DNA of 58,923 bases from DATGZX01 sp035296965 (lineage in GTDB: Bacteria > Planctomycetota > Planctomycetia > Gemmatales > Gemmataceae): contig DATGZX010000367.1 in the NCBI GenBank assembly GCA_035296965.1, positions 1 through 58,923 on the forward strand. The letters are read 5' to 3'. The position numbers were made by a program, and so were the translations under genes. Shown here one piece after another: positions 28,901-36,183 of this stretch. The notes beneath the pieces are model-generated. The model searched no databases. It was not told where the DNA came from and was given only the letters and a program-made list of their open reading frames with translations. How positions within the stretch are numbered: position 1 is the first letter of the stretch; each line of letters opens with the position of its first letter.

Positions 28901-31566
28901 GCCCCTGGCTGACCTTGGGAAGCGCGCCGGCCAATGGTTCTACATTCCAACGGTCAGTCTATCGGAACTTCCATTTGTCCGGCAAAGCTGAGGTTCCTGG
29001 TGAGGTCAAGCTTGCCGCGGGCGACTATCTCGAAGGCTGGCGGAGCCAGGTTTACAATTCGACCCTTCCCCAGCGGCTCATCGCGCGTCAAAAGGCAGAG
29101 GGCGGACCGGCCAACTACGATCAATGGGGCAGGCGCTTTTACAACAGCAACGAGGATCAGCCGGAGGCGGGCGATCCTGTTTACGACTGGTTGTCCAAGG
29201 ACGGCGAGATCCTCGGCCGGAAGCTCGATTGGCCGGGCGAAAAGCCTTCTCCCAGTTGCCTGGCCTATTCTCGCCCTTTACGGCCGGGGGAGACGTTGCG
29301 CTATGAGTTTTACTATGAGCCTGGCAAGACGCATGTTCACCCCAGCCTGGGCCGAGTCGCCTTTATTCTCGAACCGGAAGGCCTCAAGCTGCACTGGATG
29401 ACCCAAGGGGAAGATTGGACCGGGCTGAAATCCGACAACGCGATCCCCAATCGGAGCAGCCCAACCGCGGACAAGCTGCCGCTCAAGCCAGGCGCGTGGA
29501 ACAAGGTTGCCCTGGCCGTCACCAAAGACGGCGCGCGTATCGAGCTGAACGGTGTCGCCGTGTTTGACTCGAAGCTAGACCCGCACGTCGAACGCGTTTT
29601 CGGCCTGTTTCACTATCGCGACCGGGCCGCTGCTCGCGTGCGCAACGTTCTGCTGACGGGGAACTGGCCCAAGACCCTGCAGCCGTCCCGCGAAGTTTCC
29701 TTTGCTACCAAGCCTGCCGCGCCGGCAGAAGTCAAAGTGCTTCGCTCCCTCATCGGTGAAAAACAGTTCGCCTCCGAGTCGGCCGACCTGGTCGAGTGCG
29801 CCAACAAACTGCCCGCCGGCGAACGGTATGCACTGCTGGCCGACTGGGTGTTGCCCAGCGAGCGTCGGCCGACCTATCAGCTTGCCGGCGTGATCAAGCC
29901 GCTCGACGTTCTCGGCGTGGTCGACCAACCGCAACAACCGCCCGGCCGGCGCATTTTCTTGGGCGGACACATGATCCTTCCCTGTCTCGAAATGATTGCG
30001 GCAGCCAGCGAAGCGGGCAAGCTGGACGATTTGTGCGCGCGGCTTGGGAAAGCAGCTTTCGGCTCTGAAGACGAGCTGGATAGGCGCGCACGCCTTGCTC
30101 TGCGGGCAGCCGCGCTCGCCACGAAGGGCGACGACGGCGCCGCTGCCGCTGACCTCGACGACTTGCTTCCCCATGTGACCCGCATGAAGGTTGACGCCCT
30201 GGGGCGTGAGCGTTGGCCCGTCCTGGTGGCGGCATGGGGCTCCCTGGAGCGTCCCGCGCTGCTGGCCAAAGTTGCGCCTCTTGTGGAAGCTATGAACAAG
30301 AACCTGGAGGAAGCCATTATCCAGGAGAAAGTCTTCGACGAACGCGAATGGTGGATGCTCGTGTTCCGCGATGTGCTGGCCAACCTGGAACTCAAACGCT
30401 TGCCGGACGGCAGTCGTTGGACGACGGCGGATAGTCGATTTGTGCATTGGGCGCCGGCACCTGGCGCCGACATAAGCGTTCGATCTTCCGGAGGGGGTGT
30501 TGCTCGCTGGGTGCTTCGCGATGGCGTGCTGGTGCATTTGCCCGGCTGCGATCAGGACTGCCTGATCTTGGACGCACCTCTGCGGGGCAATTTCGAAGTC
30601 ACCTGCGACCTGACGACGCAGCGTTGGCATGATATACACGTGCGTTACGGTTCACGTCAGTTTGACCTGCAGCCGGATCGGAAACACTACAAACTGATCG
30701 CCAGCATGCGTGGCGACGCGCGCGAAAGCTCCATCATCCCGCCACTGCCCGCCGCCAAGGGAGACGCCTATCAGTTTCGCATTGCAGTGAAGGACGGCTG
30801 GTTCCGAGCCTACGTGGATGGCAGGGAGCTGGCAGCGGAAAGGATTGGGTCCAACCCGGAGCCGTGGCTCATGCTGCATGGTTCGTCACTCAATGTGGGC
30901 GAGATGCGCAATTTCAAGATCACCGGGAAGCCGTCGGTTCCCGACCATATCGATTTGCTCGCCGACGCCGAGCTGGGGATGTGGTTGCCGAGCCAGGGCC
31001 AGCCGTGGACCAAGCGTGGCGAGGAAATGTACAGTCAAGGCCAGAGACCCGAGCCGCCCGAAGAAGGAAAGCCCGTTCCGCCACGCGGCTTTCCCGAGGC
31101 CGCGGCTTTTTACCAACGCCCCATGCTGGAAGACGGCGCCATCGAGTATGAGTTCTATTATGAGCCGGAAAAGGCGCACGTACACCCCGCTCTCGATCGC
31201 TTGACCTTCCTCCTGGAGCCCGAAGGCGTCAAGCTTCATTGGCTCACGGATGGAGGGCTCGAGAAGAGCAAGACGCCAATCGATAACACCGTCGATGAGC
31301 CATCGTCTCGGCGCGGCCCAGCACGGCCGCCGCTCAAACCAAAAGCCTGGAACACGGTTCGTATGGTGGTTGCGGGAGATGTCGTCAAAGTGTCGTTGAA
31401 CGGTGTGGATATTTACGAGCGCCCCATCGAGTCGACCAATCAACGCCTTTTCGGCTTGTTCCACTACACGGATCGCACCGAGGCGCGCGTGCGCAACATG
31501 ATCTACAAGGGCGCCTGGCCGAAGAAAATCCCGACCGAAGCTGAGCTGTTCGAACTAAAGAAGTAA
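19951..31566 (+). CDS. Giant secreted TPR protein with duplicated LamG/DUF1583-like modules
   Basis: I set the start at 19951 (MRHGRFEWYLLSFFLLFGG), which opens with a signal peptide; the frame is open 84 bases further up without one. The 3871-residue product has TPR-type helical repeats through roughly residues 60-1030 and 1350-2220, with motifs such as AAEAFERAITRKPN and AVALYKKAIAVAPN. A Pro/Ala-rich linker (about 2220-2300) interrupts the repeats. Two copies of a beta-sandwich module lie near 2860-3250 and 3495-3871. Each copy contains YEFYYEPxKxHVHP, LEPEGxKLHW, LNGV and RVFGLFHYxDR. They resemble the planctomycete DUF1581/DUF1583-type domains, probably concanavalin-like. It is probably an extracytoplasmic scaffold. 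It is followed 14 bases later by the WD40 gene and is divergent from the moxR operon, with which it may work. Confidence 0.85.
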   Translation: MRHGRFEWYLLSFFLLFGGSWSAAQSPRPPVQTPARTEEADDKNKADAEEEKERAIAERFRRVLESNPRRGTAFDRLYGYHVERGTLDHLVGEYTARTKKDAKDGIAWMIVGLLESQRGRDAAAVSAFKQAEADLTDSAIPSYYLGQSLILVGQPEAAAEAFERAITRKPNRNDLLDAFQALGRVYQRSQRTEKALEVWARLEKLYPDDARVQEQIATTLVEEGQFEQALPRLTKLADQADDKYRQTSLRMDAADLKVKLKKTPAALTDFEKLLSELNPDSWLYRDVRRRIEEIFLRNDDLAGLAKYYEKWLEKNKTDVDAISRLAKTLASQGRAPEARDWLSKGVAVAPNSRALRQALIDQYVFEQNFTAAAQQYEAMDKADPNNPDTLREWGKLIMRDSARPEAERRTAASAIWRRLLEKKPNDPVVASQTADLLRTAGAVDDAVALYKKAIAVAPNAAQYREYLGEYYHSLKRSEEALATWRPIAEGPNRTSKNLARLAEVFAGFGYRREAAAAMADAISLEKDDFGMLMTYAELLHQEGQHNEALKQIETASKLASNVEETEQILSAQIKIWQATETLGAQIDQLQAELDANQEATAERWLRLARCYEANRQIDKASEAISKAQAKDAKSVAALIAAARIYESVGNLLAAAETNRKLAAGDRRYRTEYLTTVTKLEQRLGRREHALQAARDLLAASPGNPDVYKFFADLCFQFGDQEEGLEALRRSVRANPSEPQGLITLANALGERMRQGEAVELLWRALEKTPELDAKLGVVERITQLYLENNQFDRLLERLERERREAEKAREATLCIAQAYTTAGDLGAARQQLEHMLTENTRDTHLLAQLSSLCEQEGDLPAAVKYQRQLNAAAPSNYDHQLRLAQLLTRTGEPDEAADIWVRLVSKDTETHRNLSAIDSLLTAGKLEGALAIISRLLLQKPGNWELLYREGAALAALERREEASARFRAIMALKLPDDELGEITKHQIELSKKKTTKPTQQQGQLPPSRPGVMANPFDEWANPPLTRRVGKIWNVRRATGMDPQYYNYNQGGGTQPIYVPADYGEARMACLGWLYEEARAKGTADGFIKQLRTAKEKPGANRESLWEWYYFNLLRYEGKQVFPAALVLAKRNDPAGMLALVNAVGSRTNTNLVRRRSPRGGKDLTPALPSDQLEQLLSAYRGLTQLKPEWAPSAVQTVITELKRAGRESDEKALYQQMLKEANVITKVQAALSVAAERDDLEASFELLNRLEKLQPPAKTTAMLAQLPTRQAAWPLTTLMGKRADEKHFDDVRKVLDFYLSVTRRQNLTAVRSASTSRRPQNGGFSVSTYSRNQSYNNTQIAYPSPNEYYDAGTLSFLYNGYDLHKRADLASDLFAHLEKRRDAARGAERIYLHLALGYCHWWAGEKDEAIAELSQAVQAAPNDQILILEVAALHELNNDFQAAMALLDSFTPMEMQVMQQREEAALRLAERTGGVERARQAADRLFGLRLDSDKQLELAGNMHRLGMHQLAEMVLGRAQRQAGSKTGTLVRLMTQYQSQNQIDLAVQIARQILRKGPSIQTNFRGGYNENENARQQAISVLARSGQLKEIIERAEAQLKASPRSLQIYQALVGYYQAASEKKKLKDALLKMADLKPKDGKLRMQAAQQLQQMGERDAAMQQYKLAIKLEPVLFSNSYWQIQNLFTQANKFEELVQLFDEIDLHKVGNYWAVTEPIATLLQQDKGRELGLKLFRKAWEAFPQYRSYILGNLYNEEIWRLPEIYTFAKEAVIPRQDSEADPWQAVTEISNYGQEGRVESIVTRMLSIARKQQRLPELRGQVQAALAKRPDWIGGKALLAVIDVQLGNKEQAKKAWREVFDDPKADVPVLARFILSQELEFYSGVEDLAIKTLEDGIDELIRDPNYQYSYSPAHRLVWWYEQMGRKEDAKKLTLRFCSDEVTNPGYGGGWWEYQRAQTRVSVAQELVRSGDCVEAVRVYNSLLADPDLLDAANQVSGGERFDVQVEQGLKAAVKALKPSALPAAVSALLTPLETKSTDKPALDMVLIVDSRDISKATLNSLLAAAIKSTAKVPEVRHSALAKLAELTKKHPTDHGVQVANALVAMADGKPKEIQDAIERLVKLMDATQLEKLPANGKLNARHRAAAQLQVPLWLAARECLDKDRPQLWPAGEKLAARAAEAAKRQQDALVTVAVFHEWGQLELDKGDKAKAQAIWAELMEWTLPKQPAAKAAAGPKPATSVPATPAAPALVPSPKSPLALRGVAAALLVLVQAPVPPAGAPNPQPARTPSRSSAPAPTEDEFKRSYEIAQLAIDKQMPDLSLRTMQAAVRGGPPIAVTENRNFGGMYRSRMINGTQYLVSGGNSRRVTVDQALLALIPKWRAQSVAAARIYELLVAAVLPDARPAEVFLYPPLQNFGQVYTLVGGMWTPAQGIIDDVEDRGLGQALIQAALEAGKTGDLRQRLETRAKQPLGELPAKIMLAMLGMRAKDQALATLTFRSLGDRLKKDSSQTTNATIAAVLVVALNDPKYAELVVPFIDKTAQNYLTAGNAQAAAEVRFRLAEYYVHRQDEAAARAQFKLVESSDKKAGAGNFDMHQTVAREFLKLGWVEDALREFGYQADNPNDSATNTNNENMAGQPRMEPMLPGSFERLAVLLLQMPAAKRYEVLKTWTLPTKSRKSIRYYVGASPKEIPPEIFGKPPSFPAHRSLSTMLILADAAKEAGKGEELIAEVERLANDKVENAETFKVLVYLAQGKGKDIEPAVKAFAESAHKRLTEKREQPLGFNRYYYNGGDNQQPAPPYPSEFIFAALCHNDPALAASGEDVLSAMLGSRWAGNDPDLNARVQHTRDQWDAKRAGAPDVFAGALPPLWHASTPDSSWIAHDGYLAQMPGDQASSLLVDYPFTGTFEFSVDVSPMGGAAGYGGITFTPSSMQVASTVPGDTIQQQIPTNQQGDFARLTVQVSPQKIRCLVNGVLFYEDINPAPTSPWLTLGSAPANGSTFQRSVYRNFHLSGKAEVPGEVKLAAGDYLEGWRSQVYNSTLPQRLIARQKAEGGPANYDQWGRRFYNSNEDQPEAGDPVYDWLSKDGEILGRKLDWPGEKPSPSCLAYSRPLRPGETLRYEFYYEPGKTHVHPSLGRVAFILEPEGLKLHWMTQGEDWTGLKSDNAIPNRSSPTADKLPLKPGAWNKVALAVTKDGARIELNGVAVFDSKLDPHVERVFGLFHYRDRAAARVRNVLLTGNWPKTLQPSREVSFATKPAAPAEVKVLRSLIGEKQFASESADLVECANKLPAGERYALLADWVLPSERRPTYQLAGVIKPLDVLGVVDQPQQPPGRRIFLGGHMILPCLEMIAAASEAGKLDDLCARLGKAAFGSEDELDRRARLALRAAALATKGDDGAAAADLDDLLPHVTRMKVDALGRERWPVLVAAWGSLERPALLAKVAPLVEAMNKNLEEAIIQEKVFDEREWWMLVFRDVLANLELKRLPDGSRWTTADSRFVHWAPAPGADISVRSSGGGVARWVLRDGVLVHLPGCDQDCLILDAPLRGNFEVTCDLTTQRWHDIHVRYGSRQFDLQPDRKHYKLIASMRGDARESSIIPPLPAAKGDAYQFRIAVKDGWFRAYVDGRELAAERIGSNPEPWLMLHGSSLNVGEMRNFKITGKPSVPDHIDLLADAELGMWLPSQGQPWTKRGEEMYSQGQRPEPPEEGKPVPPRGFPEAAAFYQRPMLEDGAIEYEFYYEPEKAHVHPALDRLTFLLEPEGVKLHWLTDGGLEKSKTPIDNTVDEPSSRRGPARPPLKPKAWNTVRMVVAGDVVKVSLNGVDIYERPIESTNQRLFGLFHYTDRTEARVRNMIYKGAWPKKIPTEAELFELKK

Positions 31567-31580
31567 CAGGAGACTCACCC

Positions 31581-34442
31581 GTGGTCGGCGCTCGCTGGTA
31601 TTACCCATTGACAGCTTGCCTTGCCTTGGCCACCGTCCTTATTCCCTCGGCCATCGGCCAAGTTGGCAAGCCCGTCCTAGCCAAGCCCGCAGTATTTCCC
31701 GAGCCGATCCAGTTCGAACCCAAGCCGCAAACCGCTCGTCAAGACGACGAGGCGCTGGCGGTCGCTTATTCTCCGGACGGCAATTTGCTCGCCTCGGCCG
31801 GCGCGGACGGTGTAACGCGTCTCTGGGAGCCATCGACCGCCAAACTCCTGGCCAAGTTACCCGGCCATCGCGATGCGGTTGCCGCGCTTGCTTTCTCGCG
31901 GGACGGGCGCATGCTGGCCACGGCTTCCTACGACAAAACGATCAAGGTCTGGGACGTCGCCGCGCGCAAGGAGACCTGCACAATCACAGGGCATAGTAAC
32001 GCTGTCCTGGCCGTGGCATTTCTGTCTGGCGGCGCGCGGCTGGTTTCGGGAGGGGCAGATCGCCTTGTTAAGCTCTGGGATGTGCCGGCCAAGAAGGAGC
32101 TTGCCTCGTATGGGGAACACAAGGGGGCAGTTCGTGGTATCGCCGTCTCGCCGGACGGCAAAACCATCGCTTCGGCCGGGAGTGACCGCCGGGTGATCCT
32201 CTGGAACGTGGACGGTTGGACCTCTGCCGGAACTCTCAGCAGCCATAAGGGGCCGGTTCGTGCGATCGCTTTTTCGCCGGACGGCCGCTTGCTCGCCAGC
32301 GCGGCTGAGGACAAGACCATCATCATCTGGGACGTTGCAACTCGCAAGGAAAAGCACAGCATGGAAGGGCATACCGAAGCCGTCACTGCGCTCGCGTTTT
32401 CACCGCGCGGACAGCTGCTGGCAAGCGCGAGTGTCGACAAGACCCTGCGGCTCTGGGAGACGGCGACGGGCGGTGAGTTGGCCAATCTGGAAGAGGGTCA
32501 CACCGAGGCTATCCAAGGGGTTGCCTTTGCCCCCTCCGGCCGGCAAATCGCCACCGCCTCGGCGGACAAGACCATCGGCCTATGGTCCTCCGCCTTGCCG
32601 CGCGTCTTCGCTGCGCGGACCTACCAAAACCGGACCGGACCGACCGGCGTTACTGCTATTTCCCCCGACGGCAAGCGCCTGGCCGTTCTTGGAGACAAAC
32701 ACGCGATTCTCGTGCTCGACGCCCAAAGCGGCCAGACCCTGGCGGTCTTGCAAGGCCACCGCAGTGCGATCGTGGACCTGACGTTCAGCCCCGACGGAGC
32801 CTGGCTCGTGAGCAGCGGCCGCGACCGGGTTGGCATGCTCTGGGATGTGGCCGGCGGCCGGCGGCTCGCCCTGCTCGACGGGCATCGCGGCACGGTGCGC
32901 GCCGCGGCGTTCGCCCCGAACGGCAAGCTGCTTGCCACGGGCGGGGCAGACAAGCGCATCCTGATTTACGATCTACCGCCTACAGGGTCGAGCGTGACCG
33001 AGCTGCGCGAGCGCACCGTGCTCGAAGGTCATCGGGGCGCGGTCTCGTGTTTGGCCTTTTCCCACGATAGCCGCCTGCTTGCCAGCGGTTCGGATTTGGT
33101 GACCCGCAAAGCGCCGGCCGAGGTCAAGTTGTGGGAGCTGGCCGCCGGCAAGCAGATCGCGTCTTGGATCGATCATACCGGCGACGTCGCGGCACTGGCT
33201 TTTCACCCAACTCGCCCAGTGCTGGTGTCGGGCGGGGCGGACCCCGGCTTCCGTGTCTGGGATCTCGACGCACGCAAGCCAATTCTTTTTCGCCCAACAC
33301 AATCCGCAGTGATCTCGCTTGCCTTCACCGGCGGCGGCACAGAGTTACTTACCGGATCGGTGGGACGCACTCTGCTCGCCTGGGACACGGAGAGCTGGCG
33401 CGAACAACTTCGCTTCGTCGGCCACACGGGGGCAGTCACCAAGCTCTGCGTTCTTGCGGGGACACAAGGAGCACCCATACTCTCAGCTTCCGCCGACAGG
33501 TCGCTGCGTTCGTGGTCCATGACTGCGGCGGCCGTTCGCGGCACCCGCTTCGCGGGCCATGAAAGCTGGGTAACGGCGCTCGTGCTCACGCCCGACGGCA
33601 AGAAACTCATCTCCGGCAGCTGGGATGGCACAGTCCGCATATGGGACGTCGAGACCGCCAAGGCGGATACCGTGCTCGAGTCACACCAGTCGAAGATCTA
33701 CGCCGTCGCTGTTAGCCGGAACGGCAAGCGCGCCGCATCCGCCGGCGGGAACGGCGAAGTCTTCCTCTGGGATCTGGAGGCAAACGCCGAGGCCGCCCGA
33801 CTGGAAGGTCACGATGAAGAATCGGAAGTCAACGGCATCGCCTTCACGCCGGACGGTAAGCGGGTAGTGACCGCCGCCTCCGACGGCGATATTCGCATTT
33901 GGGATGCAGCCACCGGCAAAGAACTGGGCAAGATCAAAGGTCCCAAGGAGGGCATCCTCGCCCTGGCCCTGAGCCCAGACGGGCGCCAAGCCGTCATCTC
34001 CGGAGGCGCCGGTTTCGCATGCACGCTCTACGACCTGGAGACCAAGAAGGAAGTCCGCCGTTTTCTGGGGCACACTGCCGCCGTGCATGCCATTGCCTTT
34101 GCCCCCGACGGCAAACGCATTCTCACAGGCTCGGCGGACCGTACGCTGCGATTCTGGGACATAGCCAGCGGGAATGAACTACGCAAACTTGACGCCCACG
34201 CGGGCTACGTTCGCGGCGTTTGCTTCACCGCCGACGGAGCCGTGGTCGCTTCGGTAGGCTACGACCATGTCAATCGACTCTGGGATTCCAGTGACGGCCG
34301 GCTTCTTATTTCTTTCGAAGTGCACAATCGACCTGCGCTGTCGGTCGCGCTCTCAGCCGACGGCAAGACCGTATATTCCGGTGGTGCCGACGAGTATATC
34401 TTTCGCTGGCGGCAACCGGCGAGCGAAGAAGCGGCGAAATGA
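31581..34442 (+). CDS. Secreted WD40 protein, 21 repeats (three propellers)
   Basis: The start is GTG at 31581, with AGGAG about 12 bases upstream, 14 bases after the giant TPR gene's stop. The 953-residue protein has a signal peptide (about 1-26). I counted 21 WD40 repeats, for example LATASYDKTIKVWDV, LASASVDKTLRLWET, LISGSWDGTVRIWDV and ILTGSADRTLRFWDI. Repeats 8 (ILVLDA) and 18 (CTLYDL) are degenerate. Twenty-one repeats fit three seven-bladed propellers. There is no enzymatic domain. Being co-transcribed with the TPR giant, it is likely its periplasmic or surface binding partner. The strongly conserved repeats suggest recent amplification of blades. Confidence 0.9.
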   Translation: MVGARWYYPLTACLALATVLIPSAIGQVGKPVLAKPAVFPEPIQFEPKPQTARQDDEALAVAYSPDGNLLASAGADGVTRLWEPSTAKLLAKLPGHRDAVAALAFSRDGRMLATASYDKTIKVWDVAARKETCTITGHSNAVLAVAFLSGGARLVSGGADRLVKLWDVPAKKELASYGEHKGAVRGIAVSPDGKTIASAGSDRRVILWNVDGWTSAGTLSSHKGPVRAIAFSPDGRLLASAAEDKTIIIWDVATRKEKHSMEGHTEAVTALAFSPRGQLLASASVDKTLRLWETATGGELANLEEGHTEAIQGVAFAPSGRQIATASADKTIGLWSSALPRVFAARTYQNRTGPTGVTAISPDGKRLAVLGDKHAILVLDAQSGQTLAVLQGHRSAIVDLTFSPDGAWLVSSGRDRVGMLWDVAGGRRLALLDGHRGTVRAAAFAPNGKLLATGGADKRILIYDLPPTGSSVTELRERTVLEGHRGAVSCLAFSHDSRLLASGSDLVTRKAPAEVKLWELAAGKQIASWIDHTGDVAALAFHPTRPVLVSGGADPGFRVWDLDARKPILFRPTQSAVISLAFTGGGTELLTGSVGRTLLAWDTESWREQLRFVGHTGAVTKLCVLAGTQGAPILSASADRSLRSWSMTAAAVRGTRFAGHESWVTALVLTPDGKKLISGSWDGTVRIWDVETAKADTVLESHQSKIYAVAVSRNGKRAASAGGNGEVFLWDLEANAEAARLEGHDEESEVNGIAFTPDGKRVVTAASDGDIRIWDAATGKELGKIKGPKEGILALALSPDGRQAVISGGAGFACTLYDLETKKEVRRFLGHTAAVHAIAFAPDGKRILTGSADRTLRFWDIASGNELRKLDAHAGYVRGVCFTADGAVVASVGYDHVNRLWDSSDGRLLISFEVHNRPALSVALSADGKTVYSGGADEYIFRWRQPASEEAAK

Positions 34443-34615
34443 CCGGAAGACGCTTGGGTGCGATGCGTTCGTGGCCTTGGCACTCGGCAGTCTCCGGCAG
34501 TAGCTCGGGACCGAAAGCATGGCACCCAACATGGATTTGCTGTATGATAGTAAATCATGTGCAGTTCCAGCTTAGTCAACGCTCTTACCGACCTGCCATT
34601 GAACTAGGTAGATAA

Positions 34616-35032
34616 ATGCAACTTGAATTTGCGATCATGTGCGATGCCGCTGAGGTTAATAGCAGCGGCCTTATCTATATATTGAAGGGCGGGTATGACA
34701 TTACAGTCGCATCAGAGTTTCCAGTAATCATACATCAAGTCATTTTAGTTGTCAGGATTTTGTGCAATCCTGAAGAAGTCAACCATCAACATATTCTAAT
34801 TTCGCAAATCATTGATCCACATGGCCGCATACTGCCTTCGAAGATAACAGTTCCCTTCACGACTCCGGTTTATCCAGGCCATCCCGACCGCCCAAACAAA
34901 TACACGCTAAAGTTGGAGCATCGGTCGGTCTCGTTCGATGAGCCAGGCGATTACACTTTTCGTTTTCTAGTTGATGGCCTTCAGCTCGGACAAGCCGGAC
35001 TTGAAGTCAAACGAAAAGAAGGAAAGGAATAA
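34616..35032 (+). CDS. DUF6941-like protein, first gene of AT-rich cassette
   Basis: The 138-residue product is soluble and mostly beta. It begins MQLEFAIMCDAAEVNSSGLIYILKGG, matching the opening pattern of DUF6941 proteins (xLEFAxxCDxAxVxxxGxxxIxG), with IIHQVILVVRI and ISQIIDPHGRILP strands and a Pro/Tyr loop. The function of the family is unknown. Base composition is clearly lower in GC than the flanking genes, a sign of transfer. The gene's stop overlaps the next start (TAATG), so translation is coupled. A promoter probably lies in 34443-34615, which is also AT-rich. Confidence 0.65.
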   Translation: MQLEFAIMCDAAEVNSSGLIYILKGGYDITVASEFPVIIHQVILVVRILCNPEEVNHQHILISQIIDPHGRILPSKITVPFTTPVYPGHPDRPNKYTLKLEHRSVSFDEPGDYTFRFLVDGLQLGQAGLEVKRKEGKE

Positions 35033-35445
35033 TGATGGCATTAGCAGCTTTGACTAAGAGCTCCGGCAGAGGTTCCGCATCTGCTTCTGAATACGAGGTT
35101 TCGTGCGTTGGCGGTGGGAGTTCCAATTACAGTGAAGAATGTGAAACCGATAATGTCACTGCCCTTAAGTTCGTCGAGCTCTCGGAAACATGGAAGAAGG
35201 ATACGGAGTACCTGTCCAAGCTTAGCAAGAAAGTGATGCATCCGGCTTACCAAAGGATCATTGGCATGGGGCGGGATGCAATCCCGTTCATCCTGAATGA
35301 TTTGAAAGAAGACCCGGCTGATTGGTTCTGGGCGTTAACGGCGATCACTGGAGAAAACCCTGTTGCCGAGGCGAGCGCCGGCAAGGTGGAAGAAATGGCG
35401 AAAGCATGGCTGCTATGGGGCCGTGAAAGAGGATATGGAGTGTGA
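35032..35445 (+). CDS. Small helical protein, HPAYQxIIxMG type, second gene of cassette
   Basis: The 137-residue product has a variable Ser/Gly-rich N-terminus (about 1-40), then a conserved-looking helical domain: FVELSETWKKDTEYLS, HPAYQRIIGMGRDAIPFIL, DWFWALTAITGENPV and a final AWLLWGRERGY. I recall this domain as a widespread small protein often encoded beside the C-H protein that follows here, but I cannot name a function. It may be a HEAT-like adaptor. The start overlaps the first gene by one base, and the stop overlaps the third gene by four bases (GTGA). An alternative start is the second ATG at 35035. Confidence 0.7.
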   Translation: MMALAALTKSSGRGSASASEYEVSCVGGGSSNYSEECETDNVTALKFVELSETWKKDTEYLSKLSKKVMHPAYQRIIGMGRDAIPFILNDLKEDPADWFWALTAITGENPVAEASAGKVEEMAKAWLLWGRERGYGV

Positions 35446-35927
35446 GCAAATCGGATTTGGACAATGCGTTCCCGAACTTGGCGCTGTCCAATTATGAGAT
35501 TTCTAGCCCCAAGTCGAGGAGATACAATTGCATTGCATGGGCGTGCAAGGATACGACGCGCAAGTGGGACTGCTTCGCATTTCCTGTCCCACCCGGATAC
35601 CATTGGCCCAAGGGCGCTTCTCTCGGCGACGACATCGTTGCTTTGATCAGCGTTTTCGCGGCCCAGGGCTACGCGCCGTGCGCTGAAAGCTCCTTGGAAG
35701 ATGGATACGAAAAGGTAGCGCTCTATGTTGATGATGCCGGCGAATGGACGCACGCAGCTCGGCAGCTTCCCAATGGAAAATGGACAAGCAAGATGGGAGA
35801 TGCTGAAGACATTACTCATTCGGCCCCCGAGGATCTGACCAACTCCATCTACGGCGAGGCCCATTGTTACATGAAACGGCCAAGCATGAAGCGCCAGAAC
35901 GAAGAAGAAGAGCGAGACAAGCTTTGA
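35442..35927 (+). CDS. DUF7689-like putative cysteine-peptidase-fold protein
   Basis: The start is GTG at 35442. The 161-residue protein has RRYNCIAWACKD with Cys30 at the start of a helix, then THAARQLPNGKWTSKMGD with His104 and Asp120 on following strands. This order (Cys helix, His strand, polar residue) resembles NlpC/P60 or papain-like folds, and the overall pattern matches what I know as DUF7689. Activity is not shown: the Cys-His-Asp triad is inference. There is no signal peptide, so it is presumably cytoplasmic. A charged tail (KRQNEEEERDK) ends it. Its tight coupling to the helical protein suggests a toxin/immunity, modification or defence role, still to be shown. Confidence 0.7.
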   Translation: MSKSDLDNAFPNLALSNYEISSPKSRRYNCIAWACKDTTRKWDCFAFPVPPGYHWPKGASLGDDIVALISVFAAQGYAPCAESSLEDGYEKVALYVDDAGEWTHAARQLPNGKWTSKMGDAEDITHSAPEDLTNSIYGEAHCYMKRPSMKRQNEEEERDKL

Positions 35928-36183
35928 CGCAAGGATACGCCCAGTGAAGCTGCGAAGGTCGAAGCCAAGGGCCAAGGACATTGCGGCGAGCGCGTGAACA
36001 GACGGGATCCGTTCCCCTTCTGTAGACGCGCTCCCCTTCGGGTCGCGGTTAAACGATTTATCGGGCACCGCAAGAACGGGAATGCGCTCTTGCTTGGCCG
36101 CATTTATGCGGCTACCCTGGGGTGTGCAGGATTGCCGAAGGAATCGCTCTCGGCGTCCGTCCGTTCCCTCTGAGGGCATGGCC

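Noticed and set aside
36097..36112. GCCGCA-TTTA-TGCGGC hairpin before the DUF1549 gene
   Set aside because: The stem is short and followed by no T-run; it is too small to be called a regulatory element.
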